Origin: an uncultured bacterium
GTDB lineage: Bacteria; Desulfobacterota; Binatia; UBA1149; CAITLU01
Length of the DNA stretch: 48,611 bases
Direction: 5' to 3'
Assembly (NCBI GenBank): GCA_903893315.1
Contig: CAITLU010000065.1
Location: 1 to 48,611 of the forward strand
How positions within the stretch are numbered: the first letter of the stretch is position 1; every line of letters starts with the position of its first letter. The position numbers were made by a program, and so were the translations under genes. Positions 9,488-18,761 of the stretch are shown one piece after another. The notes under the pieces were generated by a model that did no database searches, was not told where the DNA came from, and saw only the letters and a list, made by a program, of their open reading frames with translations.

Positions 9488-10135
9488 ATGAGCATGCGTA
9501 TGCGGACGAAGGTCATTTCGGTATTGGCGATCGCGGCGTTGTCCGGGGTGTGGGTGTTGTTGTCACCGATTTCTGCGCTGGCTCGTGTCGCGGGACCGCG
9601 GCCCGTGGCCAGGCTCGAGCTTCGCGATCTTTCGGGGAAGTCGCGCAGCATCCAGGAACTGCGTGGCAAGGTGGTGCTCGTCAATTTCTGGGCGACATGG
9701 TGCGGTCCTTGTGTGAACGAACTGCCGGTTTTGGCCGAGCTTGCCGAGCGCTATCGCGCCGACGGTCTGGTGATCGTGGCGGCGTCCGTGGACGAGCCTG
9801 CCACGCGTGGCGCGGTGGAGGACTTCGCACGCAAGCGTGGCAAGGGACTCGAAGTCTGGATCGGTGCGGACAACGCCGACATGGCGGCGCTCGGTCTGGA
9901 CGGCGATTCGGTACCGGCCACGGTTTTGCTCGATCGCAGTGGAGGCATCGCCAAGCGTATGCAAGGCGGGGTTTCGCGCGGAGAACTCGATCCGGTCATC
10001 GAGAAGCTGCTGAAAGAAGCAGGCGGCAGTCCTGACTCTCCCGAAGAACAGCCGCGCTCTCCTCACAGGCCGCACGCAAGACCCGGCCTTCCCGAAGCGG
10101 CCGCGCCGCTTCAGAGCGCGGGGCGGAGTTTGTAG
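9488..10135 (+). CDS. TlpA/ResA-like periplasmic thioredoxin
   Basis: A 215-residue protein with an N-terminal signal or anchor (residues about 8-32), then a thioredoxin fold with the redox site WCGPC in VNFWATWCGPCVNELP. A TlpA-type insert follows, then a cis-Pro loop (SVPATVLLD). The last 45 residues are Pro/Arg-rich and probably disordered. TlpA and ResA proteins reduce disulfides of periplasmic proteins, often during cytochrome c or oxidase maturation; no such genes are adjacent. There is no clear ribosome-binding site before ATG 9488, and ATG 9494 is also possible. Its 3' end overlaps the convergent P450 gene by 25 bases. Confidence 0.85.
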   Translation: MSMRMRTKVISVLAIAALSGVWVLLSPISALARVAGPRPVARLELRDLSGKSRSIQELRGKVVLVNFWATWCGPCVNELPVLAELAERYRADGLVIVAASVDEPATRGAVEDFARKRGKGLEVWIGADNADMAALGLDGDSVPATVLLDRSGGIAKRMQGGVSRGELDPVIEKLLKEAGGSPDSPEEQPRSPHRPHARPGLPEAAAPLQSAGRSL

Positions 10136-11388
10136 CGGATCGGCAGTCTCTTGATCCCACCGACGAAGCTCGAGCGTAGACGATCGGGCTCTCCGGTCAC
10201 TTCGCAGTGCTCCAGGCGCGGCAGCAGTTGGGTGAACACTTCCTTCAGTTCTAGTCGCGCCAGGTTGGCTCCGAGACAAACGTGCTCGCCCATGCCGAAA
10301 GCCACGTGGGGATTGGGATCACGGTCAATCTTGAAGCTGAACGGATCTTGGAAGATGTCCTCGTCGCGGTTTGCCGAAGGGTAGAACAGCGTCATGTTCT
10401 GACCGGCCTTGATGTGCTGGCCGCGCAGTTCGACATCGCGGTTTGGCGTGCGGCAGAATTGAATGACCGGCGAGGTCCATCGCACGATCTCTTCGACGGC
10501 TTTGTCGATCAGCTCCGGGTTCTCGCGCAGCTTGCTCAGTTCAGCTGGATTCTGCAGCAGCGCCAGCAGACCGCCGGTGGTCGCGTTGCGAGTGGTCTCG
10601 TTGCCGGCAACTACCAGTACGTAGAAGTACGAGAGCAGTTCCATCCACGGCACGTCTTCCCCGCCCTCGAGTTTGCCGTTGGCGAGCACGCTGACGATAT
10701 CTTCCTTCGGTTCCGCGCGTCGTTTCTCGACCATCTCGGCGTAGTATTGAAAAAGCGCCAGACGTGCCCTTTCGCCGGTCTCTTCGGCGGTTTCGCCCTC
10801 GCGCCTGTACTCGGGGTCGGCGGCACCGATGGTTTCGTTGGTCCAACGGAACATCAGTTCCCAGTCTTCGCGCGGGATGCCGAGCAGATCGGCGAGCACT
10901 GCCAGCGGAAGCTTGGCGGACACCAACTGAACGAAGTCCCCGCTTTGGATACTGCCATCGCCCATCACTTCGTCGAGCAGTTGCCTGGTGATCGTCTCGA
11001 CGCCGACACGCATGCGCTGCACCGCACGCGGCGTGAAGTAACTGCTGATCAGACGCCGGTATCTGGCGTGGTCGGGCGGGTCCATGTTGAGGAGATGTCG
11101 CACCGGAGGCTGGACGACGCCCTGGGCTTCGAAGTCCGGGAAGACCGCCAGACGCGGCGCGTTTTCGAAGATCTCGGGCGTCTTACCGATCTGCACGAGG
11201 TCTTCGTACTTGGTGACGGCCCAGAACGGGATTATTCCCGGCCTTTCGTACCAGAAGATAGGAGCCTTGCGGCGCAGCAACGACCAGGCTTCGTGGGGGT
11301 AGCCGTGGTCGGCGTAGGTCTGGTCGCCGACGATGTCGATGGTGTCGAGGGTGAGATTGCCGGTCGAAGAGGATTGGATTTGCGGCAT
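10111..11388 (-). CDS. Cytochrome P450 (CYP125/CYP142-like class)
   Basis: A 425-residue soluble bacterial P450. The I-helix motif AGNETTR has the acid-alcohol pair Glu264/Thr265. The ExxR motif is Glu300-Arg303. The haem loop FGMGEHVCLG has ligand Cys371. MDPPDHARYRRL is typical of the branch that includes actinobacterial steroid and alkyl hydroxylases. The start is placed at ATG 11388 because GAGGAG lies 6 bases upstream; an ATG at 11406 in frame lacks this. No ferredoxin or reductase is encoded nearby, so electron partners must come from elsewhere. Substrate unknown; sterol or terpenoid is a guess from family resemblance. Confidence 0.93.
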   Translation of the reverse strand: MPQIQSSSTGNLTLDTIDIVGDQTYADHGYPHEAWSLLRRKAPIFWYERPGIIPFWAVTKYEDLVQIGKTPEIFENAPRLAVFPDFEAQGVVQPPVRHLLNMDPPDHARYRRLISSYFTPRAVQRMRVGVETITRQLLDEVMGDGSIQSGDFVQLVSAKLPLAVLADLLGIPREDWELMFRWTNETIGAADPEYRREGETAEETGERARLALFQYYAEMVEKRRAEPKEDIVSVLANGKLEGGEDVPWMELLSYFYVLVVAGNETTRNATTGGLLALLQNPAELSKLRENPELIDKAVEEIVRWTSPVIQFCRTPNRDVELRGQHIKAGQNMTLFYPSANRDEDIFQDPFSFKIDRDPNPHVAFGMGEHVCLGANLARLELKEVFTQLLPRLEHCEVTGEPDRLRSSFVGGIKRLPIRYKLRPAL

Positions 11389-11767
11389 GAGTTTCTCCTC
11401 AGCCATGGGTAGCGGTGGCAAAGCGCAGTGACAAACCTGCCCTGCGTCATGATTGTCGTCGCTGCGGTCCGTTGCTCGGAAGCGAAACCGAATGGGTGGG
11501 CGATGCGGCGCCCATCTCACGCCCCGCTCCACGCGTGATGATCGACACCAACCCCGTTCTTTCGTCGTTGGCTCTTTGCGACGGAGTACGAAGTCCGGGC
11601 ACCCCAGGGGGCATCGGCTCTTCGTCTTACTCGAAATGCCACTGACGATGCCCCCGCGTCGTTCCGAATCTCAACGCATGCGGACCGGCATACACGCCCG
11701 CAGTGAGAGTGTCTCTACGTTGTCAGCCACGTAGGTGGACGAGGACGAACCGTGTTGGAGGGTCGGG
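11389..11767. other. Intergenic region, no gene seen
   Basis: 379 bases between the P450 start and the 3' end of tRNA-Ala. It should contain the P450 promoter and the end of the DksA/tRNA-Ala transcript. Short open frames here have no ribosome-binding site and no recognisable domain. Confidence 0.4.
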
Positions 11768-11843
11768 TGGTGGAGCAGAAGGGATTTGAACCCTCGACCC
11801 CCACGTTGCGAACGTGGTGCTCTCCCAACTGAGCTACTGCCCC
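11768..11843 (-). tRNA. tRNA-Ala (anticodon CGC)
   Basis: A full cloverleaf on the minus strand with encoded CCA. The acceptor stem GGGGCAG pairs with CTGCTCC and contains the G3-U70 wobble pair that marks alanine tRNAs. The anticodon stem CCACG/CGTGG encloses loop TTCGCAA, giving anticodon CGC (codon GCG). The T arm contains GTTCAAATC. It lies 39 bases downstream of dksA on the same strand and may be cotranscribed with it. Confidence 0.96.
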
Positions 11844-11882
11844 GTACCCTGAACGAAACGTTTGCGACTGCCTGGCCCGCCG

Positions 11883-12269
11883 TCAGGGACGGTTGGCCTT
11901 TTGCTCGTCGGCTTCCTGTTTTGCCTTACACTCGATGCAAAGTGTAGTCACCGGCCTGGCTTTCAGACGCCCGATGGTGATGGTTTCTCCGCATTCTTCA
12001 CATTCACCGAAAGTGCCGTCCTCAATCCGCGCGAGTGCGGCGTCTATCTTGTCCATCAACTGGCGCTCACGGTCGCGGATGCGAAGGTCGCGCGTGGAGT
12101 CGCTTTCCCATGTGGCACGGTCGCTAGGGTCCGCGAACGTCTCGTTCGTGTCTCCCATCCGGGCGACGGTCTTGCCGGCATCGTCGAGCAGGTGCTCCCG
12201 CTGGGAAAGCAGGATGCGCCGGATCATTTCGAGTTGCTCGTCGTTGAAAAAGTACCGGCCCATGGTCAT
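11883..12269 (-). CDS. dksA: DksA/TraR-type RNA polymerase-binding transcription factor
   Basis: A 128-residue protein. A coiled-coil N-terminal half carries the DxxDxA tip motif as DPSDRA, needed in DksA for action in the RNA polymerase secondary channel. A C-terminal four-Cys zinc finger follows (CEECG ... CIECK). It would tune transcription during the stringent response with ppGpp. ATG 12269 gives MTMGRYFF; the in-frame ATG 12263 is equally plausible because neither has a good ribosome-binding site. It is shorter than E. coli DksA (151 residues) but in the range of DksA-like proteins in other lineages. Confidence 0.88.
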   Translation of the reverse strand: MTMGRYFFNDEQLEMIRRILLSQREHLLDDAGKTVARMGDTNETFADPSDRATWESDSTRDLRIRDRERQLMDKIDAALARIEDGTFGECEECGETITIGRLKARPVTTLCIECKAKQEADEQKANRP

Positions 12270-12422
12270 ACAGCGCGGCTCTGAGCGTTGCAGAACCGGG
12301 GATGCTAGCACCGAGGTTCAGGTGAGTAAAGAAAGCACGGGACGCCGGCGGCGCACCTTTTACGCGCTCCTTGCGTTCCCGATCATTCGCGGATCAGAGC
12401 GGTAACGGGGGTACACCGGACC

Positions 12423-13610
12423 ATGCGAATCGCCTATTTTGACGCTCCCTCGGGGATTTCCGGAGACATGACCGTGGCGGCTCTGCTCGACGCCGGGGCC
12501 GATCGCGGTGTGGACATTGACGGTCTTCGCGATGCGCTGGCTGCGCTGCCCGTTGAAGGTTACAAGATCGGAACTGAACGGGTCGAAGTCATGGGTGTCC
12601 GGGCCCTGCATTTTCGGGTGGACGTAACCCAGGCCGTGCAACCGCAGCGGCGTTGGGCCGAGGTCGAAGCCCTGCTCGGAGAGGGACACAGGCGCGGACT
12701 TGCGGCCGGGGTCTACCAGAGAGCGATGGCGATTTTCGAGGCTTTGGCCAGGGCCGAGGCTGAAGTACACCGCGTCGCGCTGGCCGAAGTGCACTTTCAC
12801 GAGGTCGGTGCCGTCGATTCGATCGTGGACATCGTGGCCACGGCCTGGGCTCTGGAGGCCCTCGGGGTCAATCGCTGCTTCGTCAGCGCCCTGCCGTCCG
12901 GCTCCGGCTATGTCAAAACCTCCCACGGTCGGCTGCCGGTTCCGACTCCGGCCACTGCCCGCTTGTTGAGGGGCTTCGATGTGGCGGCTGGTGACGGTTA
13001 TGGAGAACTCGTCACTCCCACCGGTGCCGCCATCGTGGCGGCGATGGCGAGGCCGTTCAGGCCGCTGTTCACGCTCGAATCGATGGGCGTCGGCGCCGGA
13101 ACAATGCGGCTTGCCGACCGACCCAACGTGCTGCGCATCTTTCTTGGCGAGGCCGAGGAGAGCAGCGACGAGAATCTCGTTCTGCTCGAAACCGATCTCG
13201 ACGACATGACGCCGGCCGCGTTGGCCAGGGCTTGCGAACGTCTGCGCGAAAGCGGGGCCCGCGATGTCTCGGTACTGCCGCTGCAAATGAAGAAGAACCG
13301 CCTCGGCATGCGCCTTTGCGTGCTCGCCGACCTTGGGGTCGTAGAGACGCTGGCGCTGGCGATTCTGCTCCATACCAGTTCGTTGGGCGTACGATTTCGC
13401 GCGGTGCGAAGGCAGGTGCTTCCCCGGCGCAGCGAAATCGTCGACACCGACTACGGAGCGATTTCGATCAAGGTCGCGGTCAGACCGGACGGAAGCGAGA
13501 CTGCCGAGCCCGAATTCGAGGAAGTGGCTCGTGCTGCGTCTGCTTCGGGCAGGCCACTGGCCGATGTCCGCGCGGCGGCGCTGGCCGCGTGGCTACTGGG
13601 CAGGTCGTGA
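12423..13610 (+). CDS. larC: LarC, nickel-pincer cofactor biosynthesis nickel insertase
   Basis: A 395-residue protein beginning MRIAYFDAPSGISGDM, the characteristic start of LarC. LarC inserts nickel into the pyridinium dithiocarboxylate mononucleotide to complete the nickel-pincer cofactor of lactate racemase and related LarA enzymes, using CTP. In lactobacilli larC is split and joined by a frameshift; here it is one uninterrupted frame. No larA, larB or larE is in the window, so either they lie elsewhere or LarC serves a distant LarA homologue. Its end overlaps the convergent bioD end by 18 bases. Confidence 0.92.
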   Translation: MRIAYFDAPSGISGDMTVAALLDAGADRGVDIDGLRDALAALPVEGYKIGTERVEVMGVRALHFRVDVTQAVQPQRRWAEVEALLGEGHRRGLAAGVYQRAMAIFEALARAEAEVHRVALAEVHFHEVGAVDSIVDIVATAWALEALGVNRCFVSALPSGSGYVKTSHGRLPVPTPATARLLRGFDVAAGDGYGELVTPTGAAIVAAMARPFRPLFTLESMGVGAGTMRLADRPNVLRIFLGEAEESSDENLVLLETDLDDMTPAALARACERLRESGARDVSVLPLQMKKNRLGMRLCVLADLGVVETLALAILLHTSSLGVRFRAVRRQVLPRRSEIVDTDYGAISIKVAVRPDGSETAEPEFEEVARAASASGRPLADVRAAALAAWLLGRS

Positions 13611-14426
13611 TCGCGACGGGTTCGCAGGCGCGTGTCTGGACTGGCGGTCAGCGACAAGTCCGGCGATAGCGTCAAGGTCGAGGCAGGCTTCCGCGTGCCC
13701 GGCCAGCGCGTCGAGGTCACTGCGCTCGGACTCGGCGACGAACGTGAACAGGCCGAGATCACGCGCGGACTGTACGGTAGTGAAGCGTGCGATCGTATCC
13801 CGGTTGCTGCGTGCGGTCGGTGCCGAAGAGTCGTCATCGGCCAACTGATTGATGACGTACCCGAGCAGCGGAAGGCCTGCTGCGTCGATCGCCTCCAAGG
13901 TCAGCAGGGCGTGGTTGATGCAGCCGAGCCGTGAGGCGATCACGCACAGCAGTGGAAGTTCGAGCCGACGTGCAAGCTCGCGATAGGTGAATCCTTCGGT
14001 GATCGGGACCAGCAGGCCGCCGGCTCCCTCGACAACGACGAAGTCGGCGTTCGCGGCCGCACGTTCGAAGCCGGCGATGAGTTGGGCCGAATCTATTCGC
14101 AGTCCCTCGGATTCGGCGGCGACCAGCGGCGCTGCGGGCTGGCGCAGCAGATAGCTGGAGACCGCGGCGCCGCCGCGTCCCGGCGATTCGTGTCTGGCAG
14201 CGGCCGCCAGCAGTTCGCCGTCTTCTCCCACCAGGTCTGCCGCGCCGTCACGGGGGCGACAGCCGGTTTCGGCTGGCTTGTATACGCCGACGCGAACGCC
14301 GCGCAGGACCAGCGCACGCACGACAGCTGCTGCTACCAACGTCTTGCCGGCGCTGGTGTCGGTCCCGGTGATGAAGATTCCGCGGGCCGCGGCCGGCTTT
14401 TCGGTGAGTTCGCGCGCAGCAGTCAC
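13593..14426 (-). CDS. bioD: Dethiobiotin synthase
   Basis: A 277-residue ATP-dependent synthase that closes the ureido ring of dethiobiotin from 7,8-diaminopelargonate and CO2. The P-loop is in IFITGTDTSAGKTLVAAAV near residues 17-35, followed by the substrate region YKPAETG. VEGAGGLLVPI carries the conserved GAGG. The start is GTG 14426, three bases after the bioA stop, so it is the last gene of bioF-bioA-bioD. About 20 residues precede the P-loop segment, a little longer than usual. Confidence 0.94.
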   Translation of the reverse strand: MTAARELTEKPAAARGIFITGTDTSAGKTLVAAAVVRALVLRGVRVGVYKPAETGCRPRDGAADLVGEDGELLAAAARHESPGRGGAAVSSYLLRQPAAPLVAAESEGLRIDSAQLIAGFERAAANADFVVVEGAGGLLVPITEGFTYRELARRLELPLLCVIASRLGCINHALLTLEAIDAAGLPLLGYVINQLADDDSSAPTARSNRDTIARFTTVQSARDLGLFTFVAESERSDLDALAGHAEACLDLDAIAGLVADRQSRHAPANPSRSRPAQ

Positions 14427-14429
14427 GAC

Positions 14430-15821
14430 TTACGCTCCGGTTACGCTGCGCACGGCAGCAGCGGCCGTCGTGACCAGCACTTCGAGCAGTTCGTCGCTGA
14501 GTGTCAGAGGCGGCATCAGCACCATCGTGTCGCCGAGGGGACGCAGGAAAACCCCGCGCTCTCGTGCTGCCAACGTCGCGCGGTGGGCGCAGCGTTCGTC
14601 TGCTGCGAAACGCAGGCCGCGATCGAAGTCCTTCCACAGATCGAAGCCGACCATCAGCCCCTGCTGACGCGGCGGCCCGACGTGCGCAAGTGGAGCGATG
14701 TGCTGGTCGAGTAACCCACGCAACGTCGCAGCGGCGCGGCGTGAACGTTCCAGCGTGTTCTCGTGCTCGAATACGTCGAGGTTGGCCAGTGCGGCAGCGC
14801 AGCCCAGAGGATTGCCGCCGTAGGTGTGACCGTGGAACAGCGTCTTGTATTCGCCGTAGCGTCCCGAGAAAGCTTCGAACACGGTCTCGGTCGCCAGCGT
14901 GGCCGCTACCGGCAGATAGCCTGCCGTCAGGCCCTTGGCCAGACACAGGATGTCGGGCGCGATGCCGCCCTGCTCGATTGCCAGCAGCGTGCCCGTGCGT
15001 CCGAATCCGGTGGCCACTTCGTCGCAGACCAGCAGACAGCCGAAGCGGTCGCACAGTTCACGCACTCCGCGCAGGAACGATGGCGGTTGCGGCCAGATGC
15101 CGGCAGCGCCCTGCACCAACGGCTCGATTACCACCGCAGCGACGGTGTCACCGTCGCGTTGCAGAAAGTGTTCGAGACGTTCAAGACTTTCCTGCGCTGC
15201 TCTTTCGAAGTCTTCGCCGTCGCACGCGCCGCGTCCGTTCAGCGGGTGACACAGGAACGGTGGCTCGAACTTGTGAACTCGGAAGGTGATCGTTTCGTAG
15301 CCGCTGTGGAAAGGCTCGGAGAAGCCGAGGCTGACCGAGCCGAGTGTGTCACCGTGGTAGGCCTCGGCCAGAGTCACGAAGCGCGAGCGCTCGGGTTTCC
15401 CGCACTGGCGCCAGTATTGGAAAGCCATGCGCAGCGCGACTTCGACCGAAGTCGATCCGGAGTCCGAAAAGAATACGCGAGTCAGCGATGGTGGAGCCAG
15501 CTCGACCAGTCGCGCTGCCAATTCGATTGCAGGCGCGTGCGAGAGTCCGAGCAACGTGGAGTGCTGGAGGCGGTCGAGTTGCTCGTGCATGGCGGCGACA
15601 ATGCGAGGGTGCCCGTGACCGTGAACGTTGCACCACAGCGACGACACTCCGTCGAGATAGCGGCGCCCATCCACGTCGATCAGGAATGGGCCTTCGGCTT
15701 TTTCGATGATGAGCGGTTCGTAGGATAACCACTCGGCGCTTTGCGTGAACGGGTGCCACAGACAGCGCCGGTCGTCGTTGACGAGCCGCTCGCGGCGCGA
15801 TGCTGGCGACTCACCGTTCAC
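14430..15821 (-). CDS. bioA: Adenosylmethionine-8-amino-7-oxononanoate aminotransferase
   Basis: A 463-residue PLP enzyme of the class III aminotransferase fold that converts KAPA to 7,8-diaminopelargonate with S-adenosylmethionine as amino donor. Markers: LWHPFTQ near residue 20, VSSLWCNVHGHGHP, SDSGSTSVEVALRMA, DEVATGFGRTG, and the PLP lysine in LCLAKGLTAGYLP. Its start overlaps the bioF stop by four bases (ATGA type), indicating translational coupling. Confidence 0.96.
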   Translation of the reverse strand: MNGESPASRRERLVNDDRRCLWHPFTQSAEWLSYEPLIIEKAEGPFLIDVDGRRYLDGVSSLWCNVHGHGHPRIVAAMHEQLDRLQHSTLLGLSHAPAIELAARLVELAPPSLTRVFFSDSGSTSVEVALRMAFQYWRQCGKPERSRFVTLAEAYHGDTLGSVSLGFSEPFHSGYETITFRVHKFEPPFLCHPLNGRGACDGEDFERAAQESLERLEHFLQRDGDTVAAVVIEPLVQGAAGIWPQPPSFLRGVRELCDRFGCLLVCDEVATGFGRTGTLLAIEQGGIAPDILCLAKGLTAGYLPVAATLATETVFEAFSGRYGEYKTLFHGHTYGGNPLGCAAALANLDVFEHENTLERSRRAAATLRGLLDQHIAPLAHVGPPRQQGLMVGFDLWKDFDRGLRFAADERCAHRATLAARERGVFLRPLGDTMVLMPPLTLSDELLEVLVTTAAAAVRSVTGA

Positions 15822-17062
15822 GACGCGCCTCCGGCCGCGAGCAACTCGACGAGCGCACGCTCGACGCCGCCGATCTGCGCGTCGTCGTGAGTCGCCATCA
15901 GGCTCAGGCGCAGCCGCGAGGTTCCTTCGGGGACGGTGGGCGGTCGAATCGCCGCTACATAGTAGCCGCGTTCGAGCAGAGCCTCAGCCACGGCGACGGT
16001 GGCGCGCGCGTCACCGATCAGGATCGGAAGAATCTGGCTGTCAAGGTTGGTCACGGCGATGCCGGCGCGGCGTAGACGTAACCCGAGATCGCGAGCGCGT
16101 CGGCGCAGGCCGAGGCCGAGGTCCGGCTCGCGTTGCAGGATCGCGATCGCGGCCTCGGCGGCGGCCGCTGCCGACGGCGGCAGGCCGGTCGAGAATATGA
16201 ACGAACGCGCACGGTTGATCAGGTGATCGATCAGTGCGCGCGAACCGGCAACGTAGGCGCCGAAGCTTCCGAGCGCCTTGCCCAGCGTACCCATGTGAAT
16301 GTCGACCGAGTCGCCGAGGCCCAATTCGGCGGCCACACCGGCACCGCAAGGTCCGAACACGCCGGCGCCGTGGGCTTCATCGACCATCAGCCAGCCGCCG
16401 TGTTCGCGGGTCGCGGCGGCGATGTCGGCGAGTGGAGCGATGTCGCCGTCCATCGAGAACACCGACTCGGTGATGACCAGTACGCGCCGCGATCCGCGCC
16501 GGGCCGCGAGCACCCCGCGCAGATGGTCGGCATCGTTGTGGCGATAGATGGCCACGTCGGCGCGCGAAAGACGGCAGCCGTCGATCAGGCTGGCGTGGTT
16601 GAGTTCATCGCTGACCACGACGTCGCCGGGCCCGACCAGGCTGGAGATCACGCCGATGTTGGCCTGGTAGCCGGTCGAGAACACCAGCGCGGCTTCGGTT
16701 CCCTTCCACTCGGCCAGGCGCTCTTCGAGGGCGGCGTGCGCGCTCATGTGCCCCGAGATCAGCCGTGACGACACCGCACCGGCACCGAAGTCGCGGGTTG
16801 CGCGCGCTGCTGCTTCAACGACTTCAGTACGATTTGCCAGACCGAGATAGTTGTTCGAGCACAGCAGCACGACCTCGCGTCCGGCCAGGGAAACGACGTT
16901 CTGCTGAGCGCCTTCGATTATGCGCAGGCGCCGCTTCAAACCGGCGGCTTCGGTAACCTCCATCTCGCGGGCCAGCTCGGCGGCCAGTGCCGGCCGCTCG
17001 GCGAGAACGCCGCCCGCGTCGATCTTCGAACATGACAGCGAGGAGATGGACGGGCTTGGCAC
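15818..17062 (-). CDS. bioF: 8-amino-7-oxononanoate synthase
   Basis: A 414-residue alpha-oxoamine synthase that condenses pimeloyl-ACP or pimeloyl-CoA with alanine, first gene of the biotin operon. Markers: LCSNNYLGLA, GAVSSRLISGH, FSTGYQANIG, MVDEAHGAGVFG, and the PLP lysine in MGTLGKALGSFGAY. The start is taken as GTG 17062, which gives a longer N terminus than most BioF proteins; no good ribosome-binding site is visible. The operon lacks bioB and the pimelate-forming genes bioC/bioH. Confidence 0.94.
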   Translation of the reverse strand: MPSPSISSLSCSKIDAGGVLAERPALAAELAREMEVTEAAGLKRRLRIIEGAQQNVVSLAGREVVLLCSNNYLGLANRTEVVEAAARATRDFGAGAVSSRLISGHMSAHAALEERLAEWKGTEAALVFSTGYQANIGVISSLVGPGDVVVSDELNHASLIDGCRLSRADVAIYRHNDADHLRGVLAARRGSRRVLVITESVFSMDGDIAPLADIAAATREHGGWLMVDEAHGAGVFGPCGAGVAAELGLGDSVDIHMGTLGKALGSFGAYVAGSRALIDHLINRARSFIFSTGLPPSAAAAAEAAIAILQREPDLGLGLRRRARDLGLRLRRAGIAVTNLDSQILPILIGDARATVAVAEALLERGYYVAAIRPPTVPEGTSRLRLSLMATHDDAQIGGVERALVELLAAGGAS

Positions 17063-17070
17063 GATGGGTC

Positions 17071-17099
17071 TTGCTAGAGAAAGGCTTGGATGTAGTCAA
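17071..17099 (-). promoter_or_regulatory. Possible bioF promoter
   Basis: On the minus strand TTGACT (17094-17099) is separated by 17 bases from TAGCAA (17071-17076). The -35 is close to consensus and the -10 is weak. A transcript from it would start within a few bases of GTG 17062, so either the message is nearly leaderless or the true start codon is further in. Tentative. Confidence 0.25.
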
Positions 17100-17219
17100 C
17101 TTCACGCGGGGTCGGTCGGTTGACGAAATCGGTCGAGGACACGCGAGTGCTGATCGGCGGGTTGGTGCACGGTCGGTTTCGCGTCGGCGGCTGCGCAGTG
17201 GTTTAGAGGGATCAGCTCA

Positions 17220-18641
17220 ATGGCGATATCGAAGACACGCTCGCGGACTGCCGGCACGGCGGCACCCAGCGACTACGCCTGCCAGGAGTGCGGGCACCGC
17301 CAGCGTAAGTGGTCGGGCCAGTGCCCGGCCTGTGGAACCTGGAATCGTCTGGTCGAAGAAGCCCGCGCGCCGACACCGCCGCGGCGCCGCGCCGCTGCGG
17401 TGCTCAATGCAGCGCCGCAACAGGTGCAGCCCCTCAACGAGGTTGATCTCGATGCCAACAGCGAGAGGCTGGTGTCGGGAGTGGCTGAGCTTGATCGCGT
17501 GCTCGGCGGCGGCCTGGTCAGAGGCTCGGCCGTGCTGGTCGGCGGTGATCCCGGGGTCGGCAAGTCGACGCTGGCGATCCAGCTGGCTTCGGGGCTGGCC
17601 GCGCGCGGCCAAGTCGTTCTCTACGTCAGCGGCGAAGAAGCCGTGGCTCAGATCAAGCGCCGCGCCGAGCGCCTCGGGCTTGGTCTGGCCGGTATCCTGA
17701 CGCTCTCGGCCACCGACGTCGACGGCATCATACAGGCGATGAAAGAAGTGCGTCCGGCCGCGGTGGTGGTGGATTCGGTGCAGACCATTTTCACTTCGCG
17801 CGTCGAGTCGGCGCCCGGCTCGGTTTCTCAACTGCGAGAGGCTACCGCCGAGCTGGTCACCGCCACGCGGGCGCTCGGTTCGGCGATGTGGTTGATCGGC
17901 CACGTCACCAAGGAGGGCTTGGTCGCCGGCCCTCGCGTGCTCGAGCACATGGTCGATACGGTGTTGTATTTCGAAGGCGAGCAGCGCGGCGCGTTTCGCA
18001 TCCTGCGTGCGGTGAAGAATCGCTTCGGTCCCACCGGCGAGATCGGTGTTTTCGAGATGCACGGCAGCGGCCTTGTCGAAGTCGCCAATCCGTCGGAGGC
18101 ACTGGCGGGTCGCCTGGGTCGCGAGGTTGCCGGTTCGGTGGTGTCGGCGTGCATCGAAGGCACGCGTCCGATGCTGGTCGAGATCCAGGCTCTGGTCGCG
18201 CCGAGCCAGCCGGGCGCGGCGCGGCGCAACACGCTCGGCATCGATCACTCGCGTGTGGTGATGCTGGCGGCAGTGCTCGAGAAGCGTCTCGGGATGGCGA
18301 TGATCAGCCACGATATCTTCGTCAACACGGCCGGCGGAGTGCGCATCGACGACCCCGGTGTCGATCTCGCGGTCATCGCGGCGCTGGCGTCGAGCTATCT
18401 GGAAAAGCCGATCCGCGCGCGCACGCTGGTGCTGGGCGAAGTGGGCCTGACGGGTGAAGTGAGGCCGGTGACACAGATGCGCGCGCGGCTGCGCGAAGCA
18501 GCGCGTCTCGGCTTCGCACGTGCGCTGGTACCGCACGAAACCGGATCGCGCGCCGCGCGCGCCGCACGCGACGACGTCGGAATGGAGACGGTCGCGGTGG
18601 AGACGGTGGCCGAAGCCTGGAAAGTCCTGGGCGCGGGCTAG
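17220..18641 (+). CDS. radA: DNA repair protein RadA (Sms)
   Basis: A 473-residue RecA-like branch-migration ATPase. An N-terminal C4 zinc finger (CQECGHRQRKWSGQCPACG) is followed by Walker A in GGDPGVGKSTL, the RadA signature KNRFG, and a C-terminal Lon-protease-like domain without protease function. It processes recombination intermediates together with RecA. ATG 17220 has GAGGG about 10 bases upstream. It is divergent from bioF. Confidence 0.96.
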   Translation: MAISKTRSRTAGTAAPSDYACQECGHRQRKWSGQCPACGTWNRLVEEARAPTPPRRRAAAVLNAAPQQVQPLNEVDLDANSERLVSGVAELDRVLGGGLVRGSAVLVGGDPGVGKSTLAIQLASGLAARGQVVLYVSGEEAVAQIKRRAERLGLGLAGILTLSATDVDGIIQAMKEVRPAAVVVDSVQTIFTSRVESAPGSVSQLREATAELVTATRALGSAMWLIGHVTKEGLVAGPRVLEHMVDTVLYFEGEQRGAFRILRAVKNRFGPTGEIGVFEMHGSGLVEVANPSEALAGRLGREVAGSVVSACIEGTRPMLVEIQALVAPSQPGAARRNTLGIDHSRVVMLAAVLEKRLGMAMISHDIFVNTAGGVRIDDPGVDLAVIAALASSYLEKPIRARTLVLGEVGLTGEVRPVTQMRARLREAARLGFARALVPHETGSRAARAARDDVGMETVAVETVAEAWKVLGAG

Positions 18642-18761
18642 CATCCGGCGCGCGGCGGTCACCTTCGACGGCGAGATCGTCGCCGTGGTCGAATCCGGAA
18701 CGATTCTCCTCTATCGGAGACGCCGGGCCGTCGGATACCGACGCGGACCAGGAGGGCTTCA

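Noticed and set aside
11389-11532. A 48-residue N-terminal extension of the P450.
   Set aside because: No ribosome-binding site at the upstream start, while ATG 11388 has GAGGAG at good spacing.
11735-11947. An open frame through tRNA-Ala with a peptide resembling short annotated proteins (WWSRRDLNPRPPRCERGALPTEL).
   Set aside because: It is the translation of the antisense of the tRNA gene, a well-known annotation artefact.
17071-17099. A BirA-type operator at the bioF promoter.
   Set aside because: Only one half (GTTGACTACA) loosely resembles the known site and no mirrored half exists, so it was kept only as a tentative promoter.
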